A stretch of 64,000 nt of DNA from Roseiarcus sp963775575 (GTDB lineage: Bacteria; Pseudomonadota; Alphaproteobacteria; Rhizobiales; Beijerinckiaceae), in assembly GCA_963775575.1 (NCBI GenBank), contig CAVZJG010000002.1, positions 1,364,001-1,428,000 on the forward strand, written 5' to 3'. This document shows positions 1-7,449 of the stretch, in pieces. The notes beneath the pieces are model-generated. The model had not been told where the DNA came from. It ran no database searches and was given only the letters and a program-made list of their open reading frames with translations. The stretch's first letter is position 1. Each line of letters starts with the position of its first letter. Both the position numbers and the translations under genes were made by a program.

Positions 1-2
1 TC

Positions 3-347
3 GCTTTCCATCGCCAGTTGCCCGCACTCCACGCCAAGGCCAACGCGAGCGGACGAACAAAGCAGCGCCCCGGCCGCAATCTGCTCGAAAGGCTGAAGAC
101 GTTCAAAGTCGAAACGCTGCGCTTCCTCACCGACTTCGACGTGCCCTTCACCAACAACCTGGCCGAACAGGACCTCAGGATGATGAAGGTCAAAATGAAA
201 ATCTCGGGCTCGTTTCGAACCCTCGACGGCGCCCAAAGCTTCGCGCGCCTCAGGTCAGTCGTCTCAACCGCGAGAAAACAGGGGGCCAACATCCTCAAAA
301 CCCTCGCCGACCCGCCAACACAGATCGCGCTCGCCCTCAACGCCTAG
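3..347 (+). CDS. IS66 family transposase, C-terminal fragment (runs off the window)
   Basis: The frame is open to the left edge, so only the last 114 residues are visible. The stretch FTNNLAEQDLRMMKVKMKIS, followed by a serine/threonine- and arginine-rich tail, is the hallmark C-terminus of the DDE transposase (TnpC) of IS66 elements, which moves the element by cut and paste. The stop is TAG at 345-347. Whether TnpA and TnpB partners and the left inverted repeat exist cannot be seen. It opens an accessory patch that continues to about 2.5 kb. Confidence 0.9.
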   Translation, partial: AFHRQLPALHAKANASGRTKQRPGRNLLERLKTFKVETLRFLTDFDVPFTNNLAEQDLRMMKVKMKISGSFRTLDGAQSFARLRSVVSTARKQGANILKTLADPPTQIALALNA

Positions 348-574
348 ACGGCTTGGGAGTTACTTCCCTCTTGCGCGGGCGGACGGCGCGGCGACGGGGG
401 CGGGTAAGACGCCCGCGATCACGGCGGGCGCGGACGGCCGAATTGGGGAATTCGAATCTCGTCGCCGTAACGCAATCAAACTAAGTGTAAACGGCCTTTC
501 TCCAAAGCGTACAACGGCCAGCTTGCCCATCGTTATTTGTCCACCGCGTTCGTTTGAGGGGCGATACCCCCGAC

Positions 575-1210
575 CTATGGCTTAGCATCCCATTCAACTT
601 CACCATCGGCACCACGAGGATAATTTGCTGACACCTCTTGCAATAGCTCCTTGCGGCTGGCACCACCCCCCAGCACTTTATTGGCGGTAGCCCATCCGTT
701 CCCGACCCATCGCATACGAAGCACCTGCGTCCACGAGCCGTTTCGACCAACATAAAAGATATTGAAATTCAAATTCTTGCCATGATGAGGCAAGCGAATT
801 GGAGTCACGGCCGCAAAGCCAGGCGTAAGATTGCCTACAGCAATCGTTCTGCCCGGGTTGAAGGTGTCCTTTAATTCATCAATATCTACTAAACGAGCCG
901 AAACATCGTAAAGTGGATATTTGCCATTGTGAACAAAATTGGGAATGACGAGGAAATCATCGGGCATGCTGTTGGCGTTGACAGACTCTCCGCTCGTACC
1001 GACAATTTGGAATACTGTATAGCAAAAGCTGTCGCCGCCCGTTATAGAGCCATTATTTTCTTGTTGAAGCCGCGCAATTTCCTCGTTCTTTTGCTGTAAG
1101 TCCGCGTTGAAGCTGGACTGACGCCAAGCAGCCCAAAACCCCCCAAGTGTAACCCAAAAAGCTCCAAAGGCGACTACGAATGCGGGAGCCAACTGCCAGA
1201 GACGAGCCAT
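575..1210 (-). CDS. hypothetical membrane-anchored protein
   Basis: I do not recognise this protein of 211 residues. The start is placed at the ATG at 1210 because AGAGGA lies nine bases upstream; the open frame extends nine codons further. A single hydrophobic segment at residues 5-28 is followed by a short coiled-coil-like stretch (about 32-50, rich in Gln, Glu and Leu). The remaining part looks like a soluble beta-rich domain outside the membrane. Base composition is clearly more AT-rich than the core genes nearby, which suggests recent acquisition. It is the last of three minus-strand genes between repeats. Confidence 0.55.
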   Translation of the reverse strand: MARLWQLAPAFVVAFGAFWVTLGGFWAAWRQSSFNADLQQKNEEIARLQQENNGSITGGDSFCYTVFQIVGTSGESVNANSMPDDFLVIPNFVHNGKYPLYDVSARLVDIDELKDTFNPGRTIAVGNLTPGFAAVTPIRLPHHGKNLNFNIFYVGRNGSWTQVLRMRWVGNGWATANKVLGGGASRKELLQEVSANYPRGADGEVEWDAKP

Positions 1211-1283
1211 GCAGGATTGTCCTCTAACCGGTCCCAATGATTCCAGAGCCGACTGTTTATGATTCCAACCTCTGGATCACGCA

Positions 1284-1409
1284 GCGGGTTACGGGGGTTA
1301 CGGCGACACCTTACTTAACCCCTTTATTGCGAGCCAGTGGATCGGAAATGGGGATTAAGTAAGCTGTCGCCGTAACTCTGCGTAACTCTGTCGCCGTAAC
1401 TCGTAACTC
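1284..1409. repeat. inverted pair of REP-like repeats with short tandem tails
   Basis: Two copies of a roughly 39-bp motif face each other: 1284-1322 on minus and 1350-1388 on plus. Their inner arms (ACGGCGACA-C/G-CTTACTTAA) pair with two mismatches over 23 bases around a 27-base loop. Each copy continues outward into repeated CCGTAAC(T)C-type units, and the right copy has an additional GTCGCCGTAACTC unit up to 1409. Related single copies lie at 1981-2024 and 26061-26097, so this is a dispersed family. Confidence 0.7.
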
Positions 1410-1654
1410 TATCGGCAATCCAGGCCCCCGAACGGGTTCCGGCGGCAAGTCACTCCATTTGAATAGTCGTAGCCCCCTTGCGGGTTCGGGCGGCTCGTGA
1501 TCCCCGGCGCGGACGTAATCCCGGCTGCAGCTAATTGCTCTCTGTACAGACAGGTCTGGTAGCCCGCGAGGTCGCTTGGGTCGCAGTAAGCAGCGGCCGA
1601 CCCTGACAATGCTAACAAGGTTCCGATCGAGACAATCCATCGTAATGGCTTCAC
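1409..1654 (-). CDS. small secreted protein of unknown function
   Basis: The protein is 81 residues long and starts at a GTG preceded by a strong GGAGG about seven bases upstream. Residues 1-22 form a clear Sec signal peptide (basic start, hydrophobic core, AAA-type cleavage region ending at ALSGSAAA). The mature part of about 59 residues has four cysteines (YCDPSDL, QTCLY, VTCRRN, LDCR), which could form two disulfides in the periplasm, plus a glycine- and asparagine-rich C-terminus (NPQGGYDYSNG, NPFGGLDC). No function can be given. Confidence 0.6.
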   Translation of the reverse strand: MKPLRWIVSIGTLLALSGSAAAYCDPSDLAGYQTCLYREQLAAAGITSAPGITSRPNPQGGYDYSNGVTCRRNPFGGLDCR

Positions 1655-1690
1655 GGTGAGCCTCCGTTAGAGAGAATTCCTTGGTCGTCG

Positions 1691-1900
1691 TTAGGTCACG
1701 CTGGCAAGTGGATTGGTCTCTGAGACGATGATAAACATCGACGAGCGTTTATGGATGTGCGGCGGACTGCCGGCGCTTTCTTCAGAAGCAGGGCGATATA
1801 CAACGTTAATTACGCGGTTCCCCTTTTTTGAGAGCTCGGTCAGTTTGTCTTGAAGTGCCTGAGCGTCATCAGGAACCCAGTCAGACACGTAATTTTTCAT
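1691..1900 (-). CDS. small hypothetical protein, DUF1737-like
   Basis: The chosen ATG at 1900 has GGAGG eight bases upstream, giving 69 residues; a start ten codons earlier is possible but lacks a ribosome site. The pattern of an N-terminal YVSDW strand, a helix with paired lysines (LQDKLTELSKKGNRVINVVY) and a C-terminal FIIVSE strand resembles the small DUF1737 alpha/beta fold. This family assignment is a pattern impression only. There is no signal peptide or membrane segment. Confidence 0.5.
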   Translation of the reverse strand: MKNYVSDWVPDDAQALQDKLTELSKKGNRVINVVYRPASEESAGSPPHIHKRSSMFIIVSETNPLASVT

Positions 1901-1980
1901 CGGGACAGCCTCCTGCTTTTCGCCAAGCATAGCAGGGCGTCCGGCGCGGCGCGAGCGATTGTCGACGATCTCGGATTTCC

Positions 1981-2024
1981 GCGGTTACGCGGTTACGGTG
2001 ATAGTGTACTTGACTACCGCCCCT
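1981..2024 (-). repeat. REP-like repeat, single copy
   Basis: Read on minus, this matches the 1284-1409 family: a GGGG start, then an AGTACACTATCACCGTAAC block, then a second CGTAACCGC unit. It lies between the small gene ending at 1900 and the large palindrome at 2095-2303. Confidence 0.55.
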
Positions 2025-2094
2025 ATAAGTTCTCCATGGCGGTCGCCCCGAGCAGGAACAAGAAAACCGCACTCTCGCCGCACCGCCCCGCTCC

Positions 2095-2303
2095 CCGGCC
2101 GCCGCCATTCGCCGTCGATCTCTTGGAAACGAACCTTTTCCGATTGAAATGGGCTGTCAAGGGTCTCGACCGCCGCAGGCGGCGCGCGCATAGGGCGTCG
2201 TAGGACGCCCGTCTTTCGACGGGCTATCGCGCGCGCCCTTGACAGCCCGTTTCAATCGGAAGTTTCGCTTTTCAAGAGAACGACGACGAATGGCGGCGGC
2301 CCG
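2095..2303. repeat. large imperfect palindrome with about 69-bp arms
   Basis: The arms are 2095-2163 and 2236-2303. The inner 25 bases (2139-2163 against 2236-2260) pair with one mismatch, and similarity extends outward through CTCTTG(G/A)AAA to GCCGCCATTCG at both ends. The 72-base centre holds three small hairpins (CGCCG-CAGG-CGGCG, GGCGTC-GTAG-GACGCC, GCCCGTC-TTTC-GACGGGC). No open reading frame is convincing here. This accounts for most of the gene-free stretch 1931-2538; the rest shows nothing I recognise. Confidence 0.75.
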
Positions 2304-2538
2304 CTTGTTTCGAGCACGCAGCCGGCGGACCCGACGCCATTTCGTGATCGGCGCCGGCGCTCGTCATCAGCCCCAAGACACGGCTTCGGTTTCGAACGGT
2401 TCTAAGCTAGGCTGGCCGGCGCGGTCGGCGGTTTTGGACAGGGACCCGTCATGACCGCGCAAAGTGCAACAGCGGAAGGTTGGTCGCCGCCGCAGCAGGC
2501 CAGCTCGACGTATTCCTCGCCATCCAGGGAGTGACGAC

Positions 2539-2946
2539 ATGCGCCGCATTGCGATCTCGATTGTCGCCGCCGTCGCTTGGGCGACCTCGGCGCCGGTCCC
2601 GGCCCGCGCCGAGACCATTGACGTTTCCGACGATCACGGCGGCCCGGTGGCCGAATACGACGCGCGCTGGGCCGCGCTGGCCGCGCGCGGCGTCGACGTC
2701 AGGATTGTCGGACCCTGCCAATCCGCCTGCACGGTGTTGCTGGCCCATATTCCCTACGACCGCATCTGCGTGACGCCGCAAGCCTCGTTCGGCTTCCATC
2801 TCGCCCATCGCGCCGACGCCACCGCGACGCTGTGGGCGGGCTACAGCGCCGGCATTCGCGAGTGGATCAACACGCGCGGCGGGTTGACGCCGGACTTCAA
2901 ATGGATGCGCGCGCCGGACACCTATCGCTTCTTCCACAAGTGCTGA
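2539..2946 (+). CDS. periplasmic protein with ClpP-like (COG3904-type) fold
   Basis: The protein has 135 residues and starts at ATG 2539 after GGGAGTGACGAC. Residues 1-24 are a signal peptide ending APVPARA. The core has the pattern of predicted periplasmic proteins related to Clp proteases and crotonases: a strand VRIVGPC, then Q-S-A-C-T with Ser62 in the nucleophile position, then RICVTPQASFGFHLAH with His87. Cys60, Cys64, Cys77 and Cys135 could make disulfides. The family is mostly uncharacterised, so protease activity is only an inference. The frame can extend upstream to 2464, but that would bury the signal peptide. Confidence 0.65.
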   Translation: MRRIAISIVAAVAWATSAPVPARAETIDVSDDHGGPVAEYDARWAALAARGVDVRIVGPCQSACTVLLAHIPYDRICVTPQASFGFHLAHRADATATLWAGYSAGIREWINTRGGLTPDFKWMRAPDTYRFFHKC

Positions 2947-2972
2947 GAGAGCGGCCGGCGGATTGCGACGGG

Positions 2973-3015
2973 CGTCCTCCCCTCTCCCATTCGGGAGAGG
3001 GGTCGGGGGTGAGGG
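2973..3015 (+). repeat. 43-bp repeat, left copy flanking DUF559 gene
   Basis: The unit contains CTCTCCC-ATTC-GGGAGAG, itself a hairpin, followed by GGGTCGGGGGTGAGGG. It is the inverted partner of 3409-3451, with three mismatches in 43 bases, and lies 18 bases before the DUF559 start codon. Confidence 0.8.
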
Positions 3016-3032
3016 GTTAGAAAGGCGCCGGC

Positions 3033-3485
3033 ATGGTCTCCGAACCGCATCGTTTCGCTCGCAGCCTGCGCAAGGGTTCGACCTCCGCGGAGGATATTCT
3101 GTGGGCGCAGTTACGGGGTTCGCGTTTTCACGGCGCCAAATTCAAACGGCAGGTTCCCGTCGACCGCTATGTCGTGGATTTCTCCCGCCACGCGGCGCGC
3201 CTCGTCGTCGAGATCGATGGCCGGCAGCACGAATGGCAGTCTCCGTACGACGACGTCCGCACGAGGACCCTGGAAAGCGCCGGTTTCCAGGTGGCGCGCT
3301 TCACCAACGAGGAAGTGCGCGACGACCTTGAAGGCGTTCTGCGGAAGCTCGCTGAGGAATTGCGTCTGCCGTTCGACGAGGTTGAACAGCCGGAGACATC
3401 TCTCCAAACCCTCACCCCCGACCCCTCTCCCGAACAGGAGAGGGGAGGGCGCTTGACCCGAGCGCGACGGCCCCGTCCTCAGTAG
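3033..3485 (+). CDS. DUF559 endonuclease-like protein
   Basis: The 150-residue protein matches the DUF559 family of small restriction-endonuclease-fold proteins related to Vsr. Visible signature: SAEDILWAQLRGSRFHG (Glu20), KFKRQVPVDRYVVDF (Asp49) and LVVEIDGRQH (Glu60, Asp62, His66), the probable metal-binding set. The C-terminal tail (LTPDPSPEQERGG) is encoded by the second 43-bp repeat, so the gene reads into the repeat. Mirrored repeats bracket the gene at 2973-3015 and 3409-3451. The target of the nuclease is unknown; a role with the repeat is conceivable but unproven. The last four bases before the stop overlap the ahcY 3' end. Confidence 0.85.
   Translation: MVSEPHRFARSLRKGSTSAEDILWAQLRGSRFHGAKFKRQVPVDRYVVDFSRHAARLVVEIDGRQHEWQSPYDDVRTRTLESAGFQVARFTNEEVRDDLEGVLRKLAEELRLPFDEVEQPETSLQTLTPDPSPEQERGGRLTRARRPRPQ
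3409..3451 (-). repeat. 43-bp repeat, right copy inside the DUF559 3' end
   Basis: This is the inverted copy of 2973-3015 and encodes the residues TPDPSPEQERG at the end of the DUF559 protein. It contains the hairpin CTCTCCCG-AACA-GGAGAG. Confidence 0.8.
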
Positions 3486-4885
3486 CGATAGATGTCCGCC
3501 TTGAACGGCCCGTTCTCGGGAACGCCGAGGTAGTCGGCCTGCTTCTTCGTCAGCTTGGTCAGCTTGACGCCGATCTTGGCGAGGTGCAGCGCCGCGACCT
3601 TTTCGTCCAAGCGCTTGGGCAGCGTGTAGACTTCTCTGCCGTACTGGCCGGGCTTGGTGAACAATTCGATCTGCGCCAGCGTCTGGTTGGTGAACGAGGC
3701 CGACATGACGAACGAGGGGTGGCCGGTGGCGTTGCCGAGATTGACCAGCCGTCCCTGCGACAAAAGAATGATGCGCTTGCCGTCGGGAAACTCGATCTCG
3801 TCGACCTGCGGCTTGATGTTGTTCCACTTGAGGTTGCGCAAGCTCGCGACCTGGATCTCGGAATCGAAATGGCCGATGTTGCAGACGATCGCGCGGTCGC
3901 GCATCGCGCGCATGTGGTCGAGGGTGATGACGTCGACGTCGCCGGTGCAGGTGACGAAGATGTCGGCGCGCGGCGCGGCGTCCTCCATCGTCGTCACTTC
4001 GTAGCCTTCCATCGCCGCCTGCAGCGCGCAGATCGGATCGACCTCGGACACCATCACCCGGCAGCCGGCGTTGCGTAAGGATGCGGCCGAGCCCTTGCCG
4101 ACGTCGCCGAAGCCCGCCACCATCGCCACCTTGCCCGCCATCATCACGTCGGTGCCGCGGCGGATGCCGTCGACCAGCGATTCGCGGCAGCCGTAGAGGT
4201 TGTCGAACTTCGACTTGGTGACGCTGTCGTTGACGTTGATCGCCGGCCACAGCAGCGTGCCCTCTTTGGCCATCATATAGAGGCGATGCACGCCGGTCGT
4301 CGTCTCCTCGGTGACGCCGCGGATCGAAGCGGCGTTCTGGGCGTACCAACCCGGCTCGTCTTTCAGCCGCCGCTTGATCGCCGCGTATAGGACTTGCTCC
4401 TCTTCGTTGCCCGGCTTGTCCAGGAACGCCGCGTCGCCCTTTTCGGCGCGCAGACCGAGGTGGATGAGCAGCGTCGCGTCGCCACCGTCGTCGAGGATCA
4501 TATTGGGCGAGCCGCCGTCGGCCCATTCGAAGATGCGGTGGGTGTAGTCCCAATAGTCTTTCAGGGTCTCGCCCTTGATCGCGAACACCGGCGTGCCGCC
4601 CGCCGCGATCGCCGCGGCGGCGTGGTCCTGGGTCGAGTAGATGTTGCACGAGGCCCAGCGCACCTCGGCGCCGAGGCATTTCAGCGTCTCGATCAGCACC
4701 GCGGTCTGGATCGTCATGTGCAGCGAGCCGGCGATGCGGGCGCCCTTGAGCGGCTGCGCGGCGGCGAATTCGGCGCGCGTCGCCATCAGGCCGGGCATCT
4801 CGGTCTCGGCGATGGCGATTTCCTTGCGCCCGTAGGCGGCGAGCCCGAGATCGGCGACGGCGTAATCGGGGAGGAGCGCGCTCAT
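3479..4885 (-). CDS. ahcY: adenosylhomocysteinase
   Basis: The enzyme (468 residues, usual length) hydrolyses S-adenosylhomocysteine to homocysteine and adenosine in the cytosol, removing the product inhibitor of methyltransferases and feeding the methionine cycle. Visible features are the substrate-domain stretch GSLHMTIQTAVLIETL, the cysteine-containing ASCNIYSTQDHAAAAI, the NAD-binding loop VAGFGDVGKGSA, and the C-terminal lysine/tyrosine tail FKADIYRY. It is monocistronic and divergent from csaA; a palindrome at 4948-4971 lies in its upstream region. Confidence 0.97.
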   Translation of the reverse strand: MSALLPDYAVADLGLAAYGRKEIAIAETEMPGLMATRAEFAAAQPLKGARIAGSLHMTIQTAVLIETLKCLGAEVRWASCNIYSTQDHAAAAIAAGGTPVFAIKGETLKDYWDYTHRIFEWADGGSPNMILDDGGDATLLIHLGLRAEKGDAAFLDKPGNEEEQVLYAAIKRRLKDEPGWYAQNAASIRGVTEETTTGVHRLYMMAKEGTLLWPAINVNDSVTKSKFDNLYGCRESLVDGIRRGTDVMMAGKVAMVAGFGDVGKGSAASLRNAGCRVMVSEVDPICALQAAMEGYEVTTMEDAAPRADIFVTCTGDVDVITLDHMRAMRDRAIVCNIGHFDSEIQVASLRNLKWNNIKPQVDEIEFPDGKRIILLSQGRLVNLGNATGHPSFVMSASFTNQTLAQIELFTKPGQYGREVYTLPKRLDEKVAALHLAKIGVKLTKLTKKQADYLGVPENGPFKADIYRY

Positions 4886-4947
4886 GGAAAAAACCTCGAC
4901 GGTGGGATGGCGCGTCCCTTAGCAAACCCGTGAAAGTAGCGCAATAA

Positions 4948-4971
4948 CGATATAAGCAAATGTTTATATCG
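4948..4971. promoter_or_regulatory. palindromic operator candidate upstream of ahcY
   Basis: The site reads CGATATAA-N8-TTATATCG, and the inner bases keep a CA..TG symmetry, so 20 of 24 positions are palindromic. It lies 63 bases upstream of ahcY in an AT-rich island between ahcY and csaA. ArsR-type regulators of S-adenosylhomocysteine metabolism (SahR and relatives) bind sites of this general size and AT content, so such a regulator is a reasonable guess; none is encoded in the window. Confidence 0.5.
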
Positions 4972-5079
4972 ATGCCTCCGGCAGCGCCGCGGCCGTTCTC
5001 CCGCAAGCCCGTCGACGCTTGACGCCGCTCGCGCCGCTGGCGACAAGGGACGCCCCGCAACCCCAGCGAACCCCGGCCG

Positions 5080-5436
5080 ATGACCGCCGCCGACCCGCCG
5101 CCGACCATTTCCTTCGACGATTTCCTCAAAGTCGACATCCGCCTGGGCACGATCCTTTCGGCGGAGCCGTTCCCGCAGGCGCGCAAGCCCGCCTACCGGC
5201 TCGTCATCGACTTCGGCCCGGCGATCGGGGTGAAGAAATCCTCGGCGCAGATCACCCGCCATTATCGGCCCGAGCAGCTCGTCGGCCGCCGGGTCGCGGC
5301 GGTGGTCAATTTTCCTCCCCGCCAGATCGGGCCGTTTCTATCCGAGGTCTTGACGCTCGGCTTTCCCGACGCGGACGGCGAGGTCGTGCTGATCGGCCCC
5401 GACCGCCCGGCGCCCGACGGCGGGCGGCTGTTCTGA
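5080..5436 (+). CDS. csaA: CsaA-type tRNA-binding protein
   Basis: The 118-residue protein is a stand-alone EMAPII/tRNA-binding OB-fold. The typical start ISFDDFLKVDIRLGTILSAEPF, the central VIDFGPAIGVKKSSAQITRHY and the end GEVVLIGPDRPAPDGGRLF match CsaA homodimers, proposed to bind tRNA and to act as export-related chaperones. Length is normal. It is divergent from ahcY and upstream of trxA with a 128-base gap. Confidence 0.93.
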   Translation: MTAADPPPTISFDDFLKVDIRLGTILSAEPFPQARKPAYRLVIDFGPAIGVKKSSAQITRHYRPEQLVGRRVAAVVNFPPRQIGPFLSEVLTLGFPDADGEVVLIGPDRPAPDGGRLF

Positions 5437-5564
5437 ACGAGCGGGCGCCGGCGGCGCGACAAATTCCATCTCGCGCGCGGCCCCCCCGCTTGACGCCTCC
5501 GCCCGCCGTTCCTACCTACGCTCCTCCCGTCCCTTTTCGCCGTGCTCCATCGCCAGAGGAAACC

Positions 5565-5888
5565 ATGTCCGCCACCGCCAAGGTCACCGACGCCAATTTC
5601 GACGCCGACGTCATCAAGTCGAGCGAGCCGGTCGTGGTCGATTTCTGGGCCGAATGGTGCGGCCCGTGCCGGATGATCGCCCCCGCCCTCGAAGAGATCG
5701 CCGACGAGATGAAGGGCAAGGTGAAGATCGCCAAGTTCAACGTCGACGAGAATCCGAAGATCGCCGCCGAACTGGGCATCCGCTCGATCCCGACCCTGAT
5801 GGTGTTCAAGGACGGCAAGCGCGTCGCGACCAAGACGGGCGCCGGGCCGAAGAGCGAATTGGCGCGCTGGATCAACGCCTCGGTGTGA
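5565..5888 (+). CDS. trxA: thioredoxin 1
   Basis: A 107-residue cytosolic thioredoxin carrying the redox motif WCGPC (Cys32, Cys35) after VVVDFWAE, the cis-proline loop RSIPTLMVFKDG, and the C-terminal helix. It reduces protein disulfides and supplies electrons to ribonucleotide reductase and other enzymes. The start ATG has AGAGGAAA five bases upstream; a longer open frame reaches back to 5019 but its extra part is low-complexity and lacks family similarity. Confidence 0.97.
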   Translation: MSATAKVTDANFDADVIKSSEPVVVDFWAEWCGPCRMIAPALEEIADEMKGKVKIAKFNVDENPKIAAELGIRSIPTLMVFKDGKRVATKTGAGPKSELARWINASV

Positions 5889-5907
5889 CGAACGCCTAGC
5901 GCACGTT

Positions 5908-6058
5908 GTCTTTAGATTGAAACGGCCTCCGCCGTCATTGCGAGCGACAGCGAAGCAATCCAGACTAAGCCGCCGCCGCAAACCCAAGGTCTGGATTGCT
6001 TCGCTTTGCTCGCAATGACGGCGGAGATGATGCGACTTAAGCCCATCGTGCTCTAAGC
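5908..6058. repeat. dispersed palindromic repeat, copy 1 (CGTCATTGCGAGCG family)
   Basis: The arms 5929-5965 and 5989-6024 pair almost fully (GTCATTGCGAGCGA...GAAGCAATCCAGAC and its complement). The outer parts CTTTAGATTGAA and CTTAAGCCCATCGTG also recur in copy 2 at 28448-28600, so the element is about 150 bp. It sits between the convergent ends of trxA and the histidine kinase gene and could end transcription in both directions. Confidence 0.85.
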
Positions 6059-6060
6059 GC

Positions 6061-7449
6061 TCAGGTGGGAATGCGGAGGCTGGCGCGCAGGCCGCCGAGC
6101 GGGCTCGTTCCCAGCACGATGTCGCCGCCGTGCGAACGCGCGATGTCGCGCGCCACCGCGAGCCCCAGTCCCGAACCGCCCTGGTCCTGGTTGCGCGCTT
6201 CGTCGAGCCGGTAAAACGGCCGGAACACGTCCTCGCGGTGCTCCGGCGCGATGCCCGGTCCGTCGTCGTCGACGTGAAAGGTGACGAAGCGCGGCTCGCG
6301 CGCCGCGCGCACGACGATCGTGCGGCCGTGGCGTTGCGCGTTGGCGACGAGATTGCCGAGGCAGCGCTTGAGCGCCAGCGGCCTGACCTTGACGTTGAGG
6401 TCGCCCTTCGCCTCGACGCCGACGCGCGCGCCGTGACGCTCGGCGTCGGAGCGCAGATCGTCGAGCATGTCGCGCAAGTCGGTCGCCTGCGTCGGTTCGC
6501 CGGCGTCGCCGCGCGCGAAGGCGAGATAGGCTTCGAGCATGCGCCGCATCTCGTCGACGTCTTTCTGCAACGGCTCGACTTCCGCCGACTCGTCGATCAC
6601 CGCGAGCGACAGCTTGAAGCGCGTCAGGATCGTGCGCAGGTCGTGGCTGACGCCGTTCAGCATCGCCGTGCGCTGATCGGAGGCGCGCTCGATGCGCCGC
6701 TTCATTTCGATGAAGGCGTAGCCGGCTTGGCGAACTTCGCGCGCGCCGCGCGGGTGGAAATCGACGTCGCGCCCCTTGCCGAAATCCTCCGCCGCCTCGG
6801 CCAGCCGCAGAATGGGACGGATCTGGTTGCGCAGGAAGAGGATGGCGACCGCGACCAGCACGATCGAGGCGCCGAGCATCCACAGAATGAAGATATGGAC
6901 GTTGCCCTCGTCGGCCAGCGAGCGGCGCGTCACCAGGCGCAGGACGCGATCGCCGAATTGCACGCGAATCTCCATCAATCCGGAACGGCCGACGGCGTCG
7001 ACCCAGAAGGGCAGGCGCACTTGCGCGGAAAGTTCCTCGGGCAGGGCGCGGGTGAGCGGGTCGAGCGAGCCGAAGAACGTCTTGGGTAGATGCGGCGGCA
7101 GCGGGCCGGCCGGCATCGCCTCGACGTCGATGTGGAACCGCTCGGCGGCGATCAGGCGCAGGCGTCGGTCGTCTCCGCCCGGCGGGATCGCGGAATAGAG
7201 ATCGACGATGGCGCCGACGTCGCGCGAGACCGCCGCCGACAGGCGATGAGTGACCAGCTCCCAATGGCGCTGCATAAAGACATAGGCGACCGCGGTCTGC
7301 AGCAGCACCATCGGCACGATGACGATGAGCAGGGAGCGCGCGTAGAGCCCCTTGGGCAGCAGGTCGGCGAGGCCCCGCGCCGCCCGTCGCCAGATTTCGC
7401 GAACCCGAGCGAGCGCACGCAGCGCCGGCTTCAGCCCCATCGCGCTCAT
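6061..7449 (-). CDS. EnvZ-like sensor histidine kinase
   Basis: The 462-residue inner-membrane kinase is the last gene of a MarR / response regulator / kinase operon. It has a membrane segment at about 38-59, a periplasmic domain to about 180, a second segment at 184-207, a HAMP domain, and then a dimerisation helix with phospho-acceptor His269 in GVSHDLRTILTRFKLSLA, which matches the EnvZ-type H box. The ATPase domain shows NLVANAQRHG, DDDGPGIA and GGSGLGLAVARDIA. The start ATG overlaps the regulator stop (ATGA), implying translational coupling. The signal sensed is unknown. Confidence 0.93.
   Translation of the reverse strand: MSAMGLKPALRALARVREIWRRAARGLADLLPKGLYARSLLIVIVPMVLLQTAVAYVFMQRHWELVTHRLSAAVSRDVGAIVDLYSAIPPGGDDRRLRLIAAERFHIDVEAMPAGPLPPHLPKTFFGSLDPLTRALPEELSAQVRLPFWVDAVGRSGLMEIRVQFGDRVLRLVTRRSLADEGNVHIFILWMLGASIVLVAVAILFLRNQIRPILRLAEAAEDFGKGRDVDFHPRGAREVRQAGYAFIEMKRRIERASDQRTAMLNGVSHDLRTILTRFKLSLAVIDESAEVEPLQKDVDEMRRMLEAYLAFARGDAGEPTQATDLRDMLDDLRSDAERHGARVGVEAKGDLNVKVRPLALKRCLGNLVANAQRHGRTIVVRAAREPRFVTFHVDDDGPGIAPEHREDVFRPFYRLDEARNQDQGGSGLGLAVARDIARSHGGDIVLGTSPLGGLRASLRIPT

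Noticed and set aside
3111..5186. 691-codon minus-strand frame opposite or across ahcY
   Set aside because: It is an arginine-rich out-of-frame reading of ahcY and neighbouring DNA; ahcY itself is intact in another frame.
5019..5564. N-terminal extension of thioredoxin to 289 residues
   Set aside because: The extra residues overlap csaA in another frame and are Arg/Pro-rich; the ATG at 5565 has a proper ribosome site.
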